Source: Cryomorphaceae bacterium (GTDB lineage: Bacteria > Bacteroidota > Bacteroidia > Flavobacteriales > ECT2AJA-044). From it: 64,000 nt of DNA. The stretch is from assembly GCA_017798125.1 (NCBI GenBank), contig CP059070.1, positions 744,001 through 808,000 of the forward strand, written 5' to 3'. This document shows positions 24,133 through 33,173 of this stretch, one piece after another. The position numbers and the translations under genes are program-made. Within the stretch, counting starts at the first letter, position 1; each line of letters starts with the position of its first letter. Below the pieces are notes generated by a model. That model was not told the DNA's origin. It saw only the letters and a list, made by a program, of their open reading frames with translations, and did not search any database.

Positions 24133-26769
24133 TTGAAGATCAAGCACCACATAAAATTCATTGCACCCCTTGTTTTCGCCCTTGTTCTCGTGGCCTGCTC
24201 CACGGAAAAGGACAAGTTCGTGAATCGCGAGTACCACAAGTTGACCGCTCACTACAACGGATACTTCAACGGAAATGAAAGTTTTCGGGAGGGAGTGGAG
24301 AAGTTGGAGAACTCCGTCATCGACGATTACGAAAACGTACTTCCGGTATATGTTCTCGGAGCGCCTGAAGATGCCAAGATGATCTATTCCCAAATGGATC
24401 GGGCCATTGAAAAGGCCACAGTGGTGATTCGTCGTCACTCCATGGTGATCAAAGGGGAAGAGAAGAACCAATGGATTGATGACAATTACTTACTCATTGG
24501 TAAAGCCCGGTTCTACAAGCAGGATTATTTAGCTGCTCTTGAGGCCTTCAATTATGTGGCGCTTCAATTTCCAGGTGGATCCTTATACCACGAATCCATG
24601 TGGTGGGCAGCTCGTAGCTACTTGGCCATGGGCAACTACTCTCAGGCCATTTACACCTTGGAGGTTTTGGAGACGACTGGAAAAGTGCCGAATGACTTAA
24701 AGTCGGAGGTCCACGCCATCTACGCCCAGATCCATGCGGAGCAGGAAGAATACGAATACGCCATTGAACAGCTCACGCGGGCCATCAGTCAAAGCAAAAG
24801 CAAAGAGCGTAAATCGCGGTACACATTCATACTCGGTCAACTCTACGAGAAAAACGGTCAGTGCAACAGGGCAATTCAGTACTATGCTGAAGTCCTTCGC
24901 ATGAAAGCGCCGTACGTTATGGAGTTTCAATCGCAAATTCGGCGCGCTTTGTGCATCAGTGGTTATCGAAGAAATGCCGCTCCATTAATCGAGGCTCTAG
25001 AAGAGCTCGCTCAGGACGAAAAGAACCTGGAATACTTAGATCAAATCTATTTTGCTCTCGCTGAAATTGCGTGGGAAATGGGAGAGGATGAAAAGGCCAA
25101 GGAGAATTACAGTCTTTCTGCCTACTACAGCACGTCCAACAACACCCAAAAGGCGAAGAGTTACTTGCGGCTGGCAGAAATCACCTTTGACGAGGGCAAT
25201 TATCGTGTAGCACAAGCCTACTACGACAGTACGATGACGGTTTTACCGACGACTTTCGATCGATACGAGGAGGTAAAACAGCTTGCAGAAAACCTAGATG
25301 AATTGGTCGGCTACGTTTTGACCATTGAGGAGAATGACAGCCTCTTGCGTTTGGGACGTATGAAGCCAGGTGACCGAGAGGCGGCCATTGATAAGTACTT
25401 GGCCAAACTCAAGGAGGAAGACCGGAAAAGAGAGCAAGAAGCAAGACAGGGGTTCAATGCTTCTATGCGGATGCAGCAGGACAACTTCAACCGAAATGAG
25501 GGGTCCACGACCAAAGGGAACTGGTACTTCTACAATCCTTCAACCGTAAGCCTTGGGCGGACAGAGTTTCAGCGTATTTGGGGTAGACGCCGTTTAGAAG
25601 ACAATTGGCGGCGCTCCAACAAGCAGTCGTTCAGTTCAGATGAATTTGAAGAAGAGTTTGGCGACACCATAACGGTGACTATTGGAGACAGCACCTTTAG
25701 AGCATATAAGTACGACCGCAGCATCTACGTGGCTCAACTTCCGACGACCCAAGAGGAGCAAGACTCACTCGACGCCCTGAATATCGAGGCGTTCTTCGGT
25801 CTATCGCTACTTTACAAGGAGAAACTCTTCGATTATCCAAAGGCGGCCGAGACCTTTGAACGCCTGCTCGATCGTTACCCGGAAAACAAATACCGCATTC
25901 AGGAATACTTCTACTTATTCCGATTGTACACGGATCTTGAAGAGCCGGAAAAGGCGGCCAAGTACAAACAGTTGCTCATTGAACTGGATCCCAACAGCGA
26001 CTTTGCAAAGATCCTCCAAGACCCGTCCTATGCAGACCGTCTAGAGGAGGAAAGAAACCGATCGACAGCGGCGTACGCTTCTTGTTATGCTGAATTCGAA
26101 AAAGGGCGTTTTACCACCTGCGCTAAAAAATGTGAGGCAAACCTCAAGTTGTTTGAAGGAGATCCACTTGAGCCTAAGTTTGCCTTTTTGAGGGCTATGG
26201 CCAACGGAAAGCGCAGCGAAGCCAAGCTGGTAGAAGAAATGAAAACGGTTTACGAGAAGTATCCCTTTTCTGAGGAGGGTCAAGAAGCACAGAGGATTGT
26301 GGCCTTCTATACCGGCGAAACCGAAGAGGTCGTTGCTCAGAAGGAAGAGTCCGATTCCGTTGCGAATTACCTCGCAGAAGAAGCTAAGAAGTTCACTTCT
26401 TCCAAAGACGATAGTCACTTCTACATCATCGTCTTTCCGGCAGAAAGCAACAAGGCTAATGAGCTTTCTACCTTCTTGAGTAATTTCAACCAGCAGTACT
26501 TCAGTTTGGAAAACCTGAATGTTCGAGGGCTCTTCTTGGATCAAGAGTATCAAATGGTATCTGTTCGCTCCATGAAAGGGGGGGAGAAGGCCATGTCTTA
26601 TTTCAACGCCATCGAAAAGGAGCCGGATCTCGAGCGCATCCTCACCGGTAGAGAATGGATGCATTTTGTCATCTCTCAGCCTAACTTTGCCATCCTCTTT
26701 CAGAACAAAGTCCCCGAAGCTTATGAACTCTTCTTCATGGAGGAATACGGCTTGAAGTCAGGGTTATAA
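24133..26769 (+). CDS. porW: T9SS/gliding lipoprotein PorW (SprE)
   Basis: This 878-residue TPR lipoprotein is needed for type IX secretion and, in gliders, motility; PorW is reported to link periplasmic and outer-membrane T9SS parts. Its lipobox is LVAC with Cys22. The family hallmark follows: NREYHKLTAHYNGYFNGNE, MDRAIEKA and KGEEKNQWIDDNYLLIGKA. TPR-like helices fill roughly residues 110-330 and 540-640. The start is a TTG: an in-frame TAA lies 27 bases upstream with no ATG or GTG at a better place, and a later start would lose the signal peptide. Bactofilin and the ATP synthase genes follow. Confidence 0.92.
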   Translation: MKIKHHIKFIAPLVFALVLVACSTEKDKFVNREYHKLTAHYNGYFNGNESFREGVEKLENSVIDDYENVLPVYVLGAPEDAKMIYSQMDRAIEKATVVIRRHSMVIKGEEKNQWIDDNYLLIGKARFYKQDYLAALEAFNYVALQFPGGSLYHESMWWAARSYLAMGNYSQAIYTLEVLETTGKVPNDLKSEVHAIYAQIHAEQEEYEYAIEQLTRAISQSKSKERKSRYTFILGQLYEKNGQCNRAIQYYAEVLRMKAPYVMEFQSQIRRALCISGYRRNAAPLIEALEELAQDEKNLEYLDQIYFALAEIAWEMGEDEKAKENYSLSAYYSTSNNTQKAKSYLRLAEITFDEGNYRVAQAYYDSTMTVLPTTFDRYEEVKQLAENLDELVGYVLTIEENDSLLRLGRMKPGDREAAIDKYLAKLKEEDRKREQEARQGFNASMRMQQDNFNRNEGSTTKGNWYFYNPSTVSLGRTEFQRIWGRRRLEDNWRRSNKQSFSSDEFEEEFGDTITVTIGDSTFRAYKYDRSIYVAQLPTTQEEQDSLDALNIEAFFGLSLLYKEKLFDYPKAAETFERLLDRYPENKYRIQEYFYLFRLYTDLEEPEKAAKYKQLLIELDPNSDFAKILQDPSYADRLEEERNRSTAAYASCYAEFEKGRFTTCAKKCEANLKLFEGDPLEPKFAFLRAMANGKRSEAKLVEEMKTVYEKYPFSEEGQEAQRIVAFYTGETEEVVAQKEESDSVANYLAEEAKKFTSSKDDSHFYIIVFPAESNKANELSTFLSNFNQQYFSLENLNVRGLFLDQEYQMVSVRSMKGGEKAMSYFNAIEKEPDLERILTGREWMHFVISQPNFAILFQNKVPEAYELFFMEEYGLKSGL

Positions 26770-26784
26770 AACCTTGATTTTCCG
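26761..26784 (+). terminator. Weak hairpin after porW
   Basis: AGGGTT pairs with AACCTT around an ATAA loop (6 pairs, one G-T) and is followed by a T-rich TGATTTT. The left arm overlaps the porW stop codon. It is short and may only attenuate read-through into the bactofilin gene, which has its own promoter. Confidence 0.3.
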
Positions 26785-26816
26785 ACGATTCTATGGTCAT
26801 TATGCCTTAAATACCT

Positions 26817-26824
26817 ACATTTGA
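26817..26824 (+). promoter_or_regulatory. Bacteroidota -7 promoter element for bactofilin
   Basis: TACATTTG matches TAnnTTTG in full, 31 bases before the ATG at 26856. No convincing -33 element is seen. Confidence 0.55.
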
Positions 26825-26855
26825 GGCCCTTTTTTCGCAAATTATTCGCACTCTA

Positions 26856-27272
26856 ATGTTCGCAAAAGGAAAAGACATGGCTAAAAATCTAGACCCGCAG
26901 GCTCCAGCCCGGAACCGAATCGGACCTGAAACCACTATCAAAGGAGATATCATCTCTGACGGAAACTTTCGTATTGACGGAACCCTGGAAGGAAGCATCA
27001 ATACTAAAGGAAAGGTCGTTGTAGGTGAAAAAGGTTTAATCACCGGGGAAGTCTTCTGCCAAAATGCAGATGTTGAAGGCACCATCAAAGGAAAACTTCA
27101 AGTCACCCAATTGCTCGCACTTAAAGCAACAGCAAACATTCACGGAGATATTCTCGTGGATAAATTGAGCATTGAGCCCGGCGCCAACTTTACAGGTACT
27201 TGTAAAATGGGAGCTGTGGTAAAAGACTTGAAAGATGCCGAGCGCAAAGAAGCCGCAGAACAATCGGCTTAA
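26856..27272 (+). CDS. Bactofilin (polymer-forming cytoskeletal protein)
   Basis: This 138-residue protein has the bactofilin (DUF583) beta-helix core at about residues 25-115. The repeating pattern is visible in GDIISDGNFRIDGTLEGSI, GKVVVGEKGLITGEVFC and ATANIHGDILVDKLSIEPGA. The flanks are short and disordered, with a Lys/Glu/Ala-rich tail. Bactofilins self-assemble into filaments at the membrane and help set cell shape or anchor wall enzymes. The last 38 bases overlap the start of the AtpZ gene in another frame, so the two are co-transcribed. Confidence 0.93.
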   Translation: MFAKGKDMAKNLDPQAPARNRIGPETTIKGDIISDGNFRIDGTLEGSINTKGKVVVGEKGLITGEVFCQNADVEGTIKGKLQVTQLLALKATANIHGDILVDKLSIEPGANFTGTCKMGAVVKDLKDAERKEAAEQSA

Positions 27273-27471
27273 GAAATGGGCAAGGTACAGCGGCATGGCC
27301 ATCGAAATGATGAGCGTAATTGCCGTAGGTAGTTTTGCCGGATACAAAATAGATGAGCGTCGTGGAGCGGAATTCCCGCTTTGGACGCTCATTTTGTCTT
27401 TAACCAGTGTCCTTGCTGCCCTTTACTTAATCATTAGAAACGTGATGCGCGATAGCCAAGATGAAGAATAG
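27235..27471 (+). CDS. AtpZ/AtpI family membrane protein
   Basis: This 78-residue protein has two predicted membrane helices (about residues 21-36 and 47-66) after a basic N-terminus. The first carries MAIEMMSVIAVGSFAGYKIDE, the pattern of AtpZ-type small proteins that head ATP synthase operons and are linked to magnesium handling or c-ring assembly. It starts inside the bactofilin gene (38-base overlap) and overlaps the next gene by 11 bases. Confidence 0.85.
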   Translation: MPSAKKPQNNRLKKWARYSGMAIEMMSVIAVGSFAGYKIDERRGAEFPLWTLILSLTSVLAALYLIIRNVMRDSQDEE

Positions 27472-27844
27472 TTGGAAACCCGCCCTGATCTTTGTGGTCG
27501 CGGTCCCTTTGATTTATTTAATACAGTCCCTAACCATGGACCTTTTCCCTGAGGCATGGCAAATGAAGCCACTGTGGCCAACCTACGCCTTTTTGGTCAT
27601 CTTGTATGAGGTTGTGTTTGTATTCCTCGTCTGGTTGGAACGAAAACACCCACAGCAACTGGGTTTTGGCTTCCTCGGTGGTGGAGTGGTCAAAATGATG
27701 GCAGTGGTTATTTACCTGCTTCCGGGACTCTTAAATGACGCTCCCGACATCAAGGCTCGAGTGGTCCACACCATGATTCCTTATTTCCTGTTTTTGACGC
27801 TGGAAACGACCCTGATCTTCCGTCGAATTCGCAGCGTTGTTTGA
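27461..27844 (+). CDS. AtpI-like four-helix membrane protein of the ATP synthase cluster
   Basis: This 127-residue protein has four hydrophobic segments (about residues 7-24, 40-60, 69-90 and 103-120) with short loops. It sits between AtpZ and atpB, where Bacteroidota carry a small protein of this layout. Sequence similarity to AtpI is not evident by eye, so the name is positional. A role in ATP synthase assembly is inference. It overlaps the AtpZ gene by 11 bases. Confidence 0.65.
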   Translation: MKNSWKPALIFVVAVPLIYLIQSLTMDLFPEAWQMKPLWPTYAFLVILYEVVFVFLVWLERKHPQQLGFGFLGGGVVKMMAVVIYLLPGLLNDAPDIKARVVHTMIPYFLFLTLETTLIFRRIRSVV

Positions 27845-27904
27845 TTCGCTTTCAACAGGTGTTAATAAGTTCGAATATTGGCTTTCATATTCGACTTTTA
27901 TACC

Positions 27905-27912
27905 TATTTTTG
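27905..27912 (+). promoter_or_regulatory. Bacteroidota -7 promoter element for atpB
   Basis: TATTTTTG matches TAnnTTTG, 39 bases before the atpB ATG. A TTG at 27878-27880 (24-base spacing, slightly long) or TTTC at 27883-27886 (18 bases) may act as the -33 element. This would let atpB-E-F-H-A-G be transcribed apart from the upstream bactofilin-atpZ unit. Confidence 0.6.
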
Positions 27913-27951
27913 CAGCGATTTTTGAAGCAGGTATTTACTGAGTTCACGACG

Positions 27952-29193
27952 ATGCGAAATCATTCATTTCGAGCCTTTTTACTGATTACTGCGGCACTTC
28001 TATTCTCCGTCAATATTGCCGCGGCCCAAGATCACCACGATGCTGATTCTTCAGCACACACTGAAGCACACGCAACTTCACATGACGGCGAGCACTCTGA
28101 AGAGCATTCAGAAAGCCATGACGGAGACCACAGTGATGCTCACTCTGAGGAGCATGAAGCCGGACACGGAGAAAGTCACAGTGAGGATCACGGCGAAGAG
28201 AAGGAATTCAATGCCACAGAGGTAATCATGCACCACATTGCGGATGCCCACGGTTTTCATATCATTGATTACAACGGACATCCCATCAGCATGCCGTTGC
28301 CGGTCATTCTCTGGACGGATAACGGACTCATGATTTTCTCCTCGAGCGAATTTCATCACGACACAGAAGGGCATCACGTCGTTGAATTTGCGGGACAACG
28401 TTTTGTCAACCTCCACGAAAAAATCTACTACGCCAGCGAAGAGCCTAATGCTCACGGTCAGTACGTAGATATGGATGCCGATCACAATGTTGCGAATGCC
28501 GCTCCATTAGATTTCTCCATTACTAAGAATGTATTCAGCATGATGCTCTCTATGGTAATCATCTTCTGGTTATTCTTGGGTACGGCTAAATTCTACAAGA
28601 AAAACGGCGCTGCTGCACCGAAGGGAATGGCCAAATTCTTAGAGCCCTTAATCGTGTTTGTGCGCGACGACATTGCCCGACCCAACATCGGTGAAAAAGA
28701 CTACAAGCGCTACATGCCTTATTTGTTGACCCTGTTCTTCTTTATCTGGATCAACAACCTCATCGGGCTCATTCCGTTCTTCCCGTTTAGCGCGAACTAC
28801 ACGGGAAACATCGCCCTCACGATGACCTTGGCGGTCTTCACTTTGCTGATCACCAACTTCAGCGGTAAAAAATATTACTGGAAACACATTTTGACTCCAC
28901 CGGTACCTGTTGCCTTGTGGCCTATTATGATTCCAGTGGAACTGATTGGAATTCTATCGAAGCCTTTCGCGTTGATGGTTCGTCTCTTTGCCAACATTAC
29001 GGCAGGGCACATCATCATTCTGAGCTTGGTTTCATTGATTTTCATTTTTGACACGGTGTTGATTTCTCCTGTCTCCGTAGCGTTCGTGTTGTTCATGAAT
29101 GTATTGGAGCTGTTGGTTGCTGCGTTGCAGGCGTACATCTTCACCTTGCTCTCTGCACTGTTCATTGGAATGGCCGTAGAAGAGCACCATTGA
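27952..29193 (+). CDS. atpB: ATP synthase F0 subunit a, with signal peptide and His-rich extension
   Basis: This 413-residue protein is the stator half-channel subunit of the proton-translocating F0 motor. The core has the essential Arg in KPFALMVRLFANITAGHI and the late ELLVAALQAYIFTLLSALF helix. The N-terminus is unusual. From ATG 27952 a signal peptide ends at AAAQ, then about 60 residues contain 14 His among Asp, Glu and Ser (for example EHSEEHSESHDGDHS). A further soluble segment runs to the first core helix near residue 190. The in-frame reading upstream to 27841 has no sensible start and is left out. Confidence 0.93.
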   Translation: MRNHSFRAFLLITAALLFSVNIAAAQDHHDADSSAHTEAHATSHDGEHSEEHSESHDGDHSDAHSEEHEAGHGESHSEDHGEEKEFNATEVIMHHIADAHGFHIIDYNGHPISMPLPVILWTDNGLMIFSSSEFHHDTEGHHVVEFAGQRFVNLHEKIYYASEEPNAHGQYVDMDADHNVANAAPLDFSITKNVFSMMLSMVIIFWLFLGTAKFYKKNGAAAPKGMAKFLEPLIVFVRDDIARPNIGEKDYKRYMPYLLTLFFFIWINNLIGLIPFFPFSANYTGNIALTMTLAVFTLLITNFSGKKYYWKHILTPPVPVALWPIMIPVELIGILSKPFALMVRLFANITAGHIIILSLVSLIFIFDTVLISPVSVAFVLFMNVLELLVAALQAYIFTLLSALFIGMAVEEHH

Positions 29194-29230
29194 TAGAGGA
29201 ACGATTTACTAACTATAATTTAAGTTCATT

Positions 29231-29434
29231 ATGACTGGATTAGCTGCATTAGGTGCTGGATTGGCCGTTATCGGAGCCGGTTTGGGTATCGGACGTGTAG
29301 GTGGACAAGCGATGGATGCTATCGCTCGTCAACCAGAAGCTACCTCAAAGATTCAAACTGCGATGATTATTGCTGCTGCACTTGTTGAAGGTGTTGCTCT
29401 TTTCGCGGTGGTTGTTTCCTTGTTGGTTGCCTAA
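29231..29434 (+). CDS. atpE: ATP synthase F0 subunit c
   Basis: This 67-residue hairpin protein forms the rotor ring. Helix 1 has the glycine-rich GAGLAVIGAGLGIGR, the polar loop is RQPEA, and helix 2 carries the ion-binding Glu in AALVEGVALF. The residue after the Glu is Gly rather than the Ser seen in sodium-type c subunits, so proton coupling is expected. A strong hairpin lies just downstream. Confidence 0.96.
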   Translation: MTGLAALGAGLAVIGAGLGIGRVGGQAMDAIARQPEATSKIQTAMIIAAALVEGVALFAVVVSLLVA

Positions 29435-29448
29435 TCACATTAGCACAG

Positions 29449-29487
29449 GATCATCGGTTGAACAGGGATTGCCTGCAGCCGATGATC
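29449..29487 (+). ncRNA. Stable hairpin between atpE and atpF (processing or attenuation element)
   Basis: Bases 29449-29460 pair with 29476-29487 (12 pairs, one G-T); the outer nine, GATCATCGG and CCGATGATC, are perfect. After a two-base AA bulge, CAGG (29463-29466) pairs with CCTG (29472-29475) around a five-base loop. Only TTT then CC follows, so full termination is unlikely. A 3' hairpin behind atpE could stabilise the c-subunit message or attenuate transcription, giving more c than the genes downstream. Confidence 0.65.
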
Positions 29488-29526
29488 TTTCCTCAAAAAA
29501 GAACGCATAGTTAATTACACACGAGC

Positions 29527-30021
29527 ATGGATTTAGTAACCCCAGGATTTGGATTAGTTTTTTGGACGACACTTTCGTTCCTAATCCTCTTATTCCTTCT
29601 CCGCAAGTTTGCTTGGAAACCTATTTTGACCGCGGTTAACGATCGCGAACAGTCTATTGAAGAGGCCTTGACCGAAGCGCAAAAAGCGCGCGAGGAAATG
29701 GCGAACCTGAAAGCAGACAACGAACGTATTTTGAAAGAAGCGCGTGCTGAGCGCGACCAAATGTTGAAAGAGGCGAGAGAAATTCGCGACAACATGGTTG
29801 AGGAGTCTAAGCAAAAAGCAAAAGACGAAGCCGAGAAGATCTTGGTTCAAGCACGTGAAACCATTGAGAACGAGAAAAAAGCTGCTCTTCACGATTTGCG
29901 TAACACTGTAGGTACGCTCGCTATTGAAGTTGCTGAGAAGGTTCTTCGTTCTGAATTGACCAATACAGATAAGTCGAAGGAGTTGGTGGACGACTACCTG
30001 AACGACATTTCTTTTAACTAA
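29527..30021 (+). CDS. atpF: ATP synthase F0 subunit b
   Basis: This 164-residue protein has one N-terminal membrane helix (about residues 6-26, FGLVFWTTLSFLILLFLL). A long Ala/Glu/Lys/Arg-rich helix follows, with FAWKPILTAVNDREQSIEEAL at its start, which is the usual peripheral-stalk layout. It lies 92 bases after atpE, the largest gap in the operon, and that gap holds the hairpin. Two copies per complex are expected. Confidence 0.95.
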   Translation: MDLVTPGFGLVFWTTLSFLILLFLLRKFAWKPILTAVNDREQSIEEALTEAQKAREEMANLKADNERILKEARAERDQMLKEAREIRDNMVEESKQKAKDEAEKILVQARETIENEKKAALHDLRNTVGTLAIEVAEKVLRSELTNTDKSKELVDDYLNDISFN

Positions 30022-30029
30022 GCCGTGAA

Positions 30030-30587
30030 ATGAAGCATTCACTGGTAAAACAGCGCTACGCCAAGTCCTTGTTGGACCTCGCTCTCGACCTGAATCAGGT
30101 TGAAGAGGTGCATGCAGATATGAAGCACTTGCTCGAGTCTGCATCAGAGAGTCGCGACTTGACCTTGATGTTGCGTAGCCCGATCATCAAGCCAGACGAC
30201 AAAATCGCTGTCTTGACCAAGGTCTTCGAGAACAAGATGAGCAATTTGTCCATTCAGTTCTTGACCCTTTTGGCCAAGAAGAAACGCGAAGAGTTGTTGC
30301 TGGAGATCGCCGACAAATTCCTGAGCCTTTACAAAGAGCACAAGGGAATCAAAACTGCGTACTTGAGTACCGCGCGTCCGTTGAATGACGATGTTCGCGA
30401 GCGAGTCATTACTCGTCTGTCCGCAGAAACAGGTGCAGAAGTTGAGCTTAACGAGCTCATCGACGATAGCCTCATTGGAGGTTTTGTCCTACGTATGGAC
30501 GACAAACAAATTGATGCTAGTATGCGCGGGGCATTGAACAAAATCGCGCGCGAATTCGAAGAAAATCTTTACATAAAAGCGTATTAA
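30030..30587 (+). CDS. atpH: ATP synthase F1 subunit delta
   Basis: This 185-residue OSCP/delta protein joins the b stalk to the top of F1. The N-terminal helical domain (residues about 1-105) begins with [15 protein letters not shown]. The C-terminal part has the conserved pattern ending in [26 protein letters not shown]. It starts 8 bases after atpF and ends one base before the atpA start region. Confidence 0.95.
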   Translation: MKHSLVKQRYAKSLLDLALDLNQVEEVHADMKHLLESASESRDLTLMLRSPIIKPDDKIAVLTKVFENKMSNLSIQFLTLLAKKKREELLLEIADKFLSLYKEHKGIKTAYLSTARPLNDDVRERVITRLSAETGAEVELNELIDDSLIGGFVLRMDDKQIDASMRGALNKIAREFEENLYIKAY

Positions 30588-30588
30588 G

Positions 30589-32169
30589 ATGGCAGAAATC
30601 AATCCTGCTGAAGTATCAGCAATCCTCCGCGAACAACTCGCTGGCCACAAATCAGAGAGCGAGCTGCAAGAAGTGGGAACCGTTCTCCAAGTTGGAGATG
30701 GTATTGCCCGTATTTACGGATTGAACCAAGTTCAGTCTGGTGAGCTCGTCGAGTTCGAAAACGGATTGCAGGGAATCGTATTGAACCTGGAAGAAGACAA
30801 CGTTGGGGTTGTATTGCTCGGACCTTCTACTGACATCCGTGAAGGTAGTGTTGCCAAGCGTACCGGACGTATTGCTTCTGTAAACGTAGGTGAAGGTTTG
30901 TTGGGCCGCGTAGTAGACGGTTTGGGTAACCCAATTGACGGTAAAGGGCCTGTTGAAGGTGACCTTTACGAGATGCCGATTGAGCGAAAAGCTCCTGGTG
31001 TAATCTATCGTCAACCGGTAAACGAACCTCTTCAAACTGGTGTGAAAGCGATTGACTCCATGATTCCTATTGGACGTGGACAGCGTGAGTTGATTATTGG
31101 TGACCGTCAAACCGGTAAGACTACCGTGGCCATCGATACCATCATCAACCAGAAAGAATTCTACGATCGCGGTGAGCCTGTATTCTGTATCTACGTCGCT
31201 GTAGGTCAGAAAGGATCAACAGTTGCTGGTATCGCAAAAACCTTGGAAGAAAAAGGAGCGTTGGATTACACCGTAATTGTTGCGGCGAACGCATCTGACC
31301 CTGCTCCAATGCAGTTCTTTGCTCCATTCTCTGGAGCGGCGATTGGAGAGTACTTCCGCGATACAGGACGTCCAGCATTGATCGTATTTGATGACCTTTC
31401 AAAACAAGCGGTTGCTTACCGTGAGGTATCCCTCTTGTTGCGTCGTCCTCCAGGTCGTGAGGCCTACCCTGGAGATGTATTCTACTTGCACTCGCGCCTT
31501 TTGGAGCGTGCAGCGAAAGTCATCAACGACGACACCATCGCAGCTCAAATGAACGACCTTCCTGAAGTCTTGAAAGACAAAGTAAAAGGTGGCGGTTCCT
31601 TGACCGCACTTCCAATTATCGAAACACAAGAAGGAGACGTTTCCGCGTACATTCCAACCAACGTAATTTCCATTACGGACGGTCAGATCTTCTTGGAGAG
31701 TAACTTGTTCCTTTCCGGAGTTCGTCCAGCGATTAACGTAGGTATCTCTGTATCTCGTGTAGGAGGTTCTGCTCAGATCAAGGCGATGAAGAAAGTAGCG
31801 GGTACCTTGAAATTGGATCAAGCACAGTACCGCGAATTGGAAGCCTTTGCGAAGTTCGGTTCGGACTTGGATGCGGCGACCATGAACGTTATTGAGAAAG
31901 GAAAGCGTAACGTAGAGATCTTGAAGCAACCACAGGGGTCGCCTGTTTCTGTAGAGGAGCAGATCGCGATCATCTTCGTGGGAACGAAAGGATTGTTGCG
32001 CGATGTACCGGTTGACCAGGTTCGTGAATTCGAAGCTGAGTACACCAGCTTCCTTCGTCAAAAACACCAAGACACTTTGGATCAACTTCGCACGGGAACT
32101 TGGAACGATGAGATCCAAGACGTGTTGAAATCAGCTTGTGCTGAATTGACTTCGAAGTACCAATCGTAA
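30589..32169 (+). CDS. atpA: ATP synthase F1 subunit alpha
   Basis: This 526-residue protein is the non-catalytic nucleotide-binding subunit. The Walker A motif is GDRQTGKT, with [24 protein letters not shown] around the Walker B strand and the alpha-subunit signature in [14 protein letters not shown]- and C-terminal domains are complete. The codon use is more biased than in neighbouring regulatory genes, as expected for a highly expressed subunit. Confidence 0.98.
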   Translation: MAEINPAEVSAILREQLAGHKSESELQEVGTVLQVGDGIARIYGLNQVQSGELVEFENGLQGIVLNLEEDNVGVVLLGPSTDIREGSVAKRTGRIASVNVGEGLLGRVVDGLGNPIDGKGPVEGDLYEMPIERKAPGVIYRQPVNEPLQTGVKAIDSMIPIGRGQRELIIGDRQTGKTTVAIDTIINQKEFYDRGEPVFCIYVAVGQKGSTVAGIAKTLEEKGALDYTVIVAANASDPAPMQFFAPFSGAAIGEYFRDTGRPALIVFDDLSKQAVAYREVSLLLRRPPGREAYPGDVFYLHSRLLERAAKVINDDTIAAQMNDLPEVLKDKVKGGGSLTALPIIETQEGDVSAYIPTNVISITDGQIFLESNLFLSGVRPAINVGISVSRVGGSAQIKAMKKVAGTLKLDQAQYRELEAFAKFGSDLDAATMNVIEKGKRNVEILKQPQGSPVSVEEQIAIIFVGTKGLLRDVPVDQVREFEAEYTSFLRQKHQDTLDQLRTGTWNDEIQDVLKSACAELTSKYQS

Positions 32170-32181
32170 AAGTTAACCCCA

Positions 32182-33039
32182 ATGGCTAACCTTAAGGAAA
32201 TTCGGAATCGCATTGGCTCGGTGAACAGCACCAAGCAGATTACCAGTGCGATGAAGATGGTTTCAGCCGCCAAATTGAAACGCGCTCAGGACGCCATCAC
32301 ACAGATGCGTCCGTACGCCGAAAAGCTCACTGAGATTCTCGGAAACTTGAGCGCCAGTTTGGACACCTCGGAGAACGTATACGCTTCAAAGCGCGACGTC
32401 AAAAAGGTGTTGTTGATTCCGGTCAGCTCAAACCGTGGTCTTTGTGGTGCCTTTAACTCAAACGTGTTCAAAGCCGCTCGCGAGTTGGCTGATGAAAAGT
32501 ACGCCAGTGCACACGTAGAAGTAATGGCCCTCGGAAAGAAAGCCGGTGAGTTGATGCAAAAGCGCGAGTACCGCGTGAACGAAATCAACGTGGCGATCTT
32601 TGATAACTTGACCTACGAAGATGCTGGCTCAATCGCGAATCGATTGATGGAAGCCTACGCTTCTGGAGAATACGATGAAATCGTACTTGTATACAACAGC
32701 TTCAAGAACGCAGCTTCTCAGATTCTCAAGAAAGAGACCTTCTTGCCCATCGAAATCAATGAAGACGCTTCTTCAACGGCGGACTACATTTTTGAGCCCA
32801 ACAAAGAGCAAATTGTTGAGCAGTTGATTCCTCAGAGTTTGAGAACTCAACTCTTCAAAGCTCTATTGGATTCGAATGCTTCAGAGCACGGAGCGCGAAT
32901 GACGGCCATGCACAAAGCAACCGACAACGCAACCGAGCTCAGCAAAGAGCTGAAGTTGACCTACAACAAGTTGCGTCAAGCTTCGATCACCAACGAGATC
33001 TTGGAGATTGTGGGTGGTGCGGAAGCATTGAACGGATAA
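32182..33039 (+). CDS. atpG: ATP synthase F1 subunit gamma
   Basis: This 285-residue central-shaft protein begins with the conserved ANLKEIRNRIGSVNSTKQIT. It has SSNRGLCGAFN in the middle, and its C-terminal helix contains MTAMHKATDNATELSKEL and RQASITNEILEIVGGAEAL. It is the last gene of the cluster: atpD and atpC are absent, and a terminator follows. Confidence 0.97.
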   Translation: MANLKEIRNRIGSVNSTKQITSAMKMVSAAKLKRAQDAITQMRPYAEKLTEILGNLSASLDTSENVYASKRDVKKVLLIPVSSNRGLCGAFNSNVFKAARELADEKYASAHVEVMALGKKAGELMQKREYRVNEINVAIFDNLTYEDAGSIANRLMEAYASGEYDEIVLVYNSFKNAASQILKKETFLPIEINEDASSTADYIFEPNKEQIVEQLIPQSLRTQLFKALLDSNASEHGARMTAMHKATDNATELSKELKLTYNKLRQASITNEILEIVGGAEALNG

Positions 33040-33045
33040 AAACAT

Positions 33046-33107
33046 CGCGCCGTAGGCGCAATACCCAATCTATACTGGAAAGCCTCGCCTTGTGCGGGGC
33101 TTTTTTT
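33046..33107 (+). terminator. Terminator of the ATP synthase operon
   Basis: AAGCCTCGC (33080-33088) pairs with GCGGGGCTT (33094-33102), nine pairs including one T-G, around the loop CTTGT. It is followed by seven T (33101-33107), giving a classical rho-independent terminator. A smaller perfect hairpin, GCGCC-GTA-GGCGC at 33047-33059, stands just before it and may protect the 3' end. Confidence 0.88.
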
Positions 33108-33173
33108 ATGCACGGACGGGGCGCTCGTGGCCCAGTCTTTGATACTTCAAGGAGAAATGATCAAATTAGCCGT

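Noticed and set aside
27841-27951. 37-codon upstream extension of atpB
   Set aside because: It starts at a TTG inside the previous gene's end, contains the -7 promoter element and would hide the signal peptide.
31399-32118. Long minus-strand frame within atpA
   Set aside because: Antisense to a strongly conserved gene with biased codons; a known source of long false frames.
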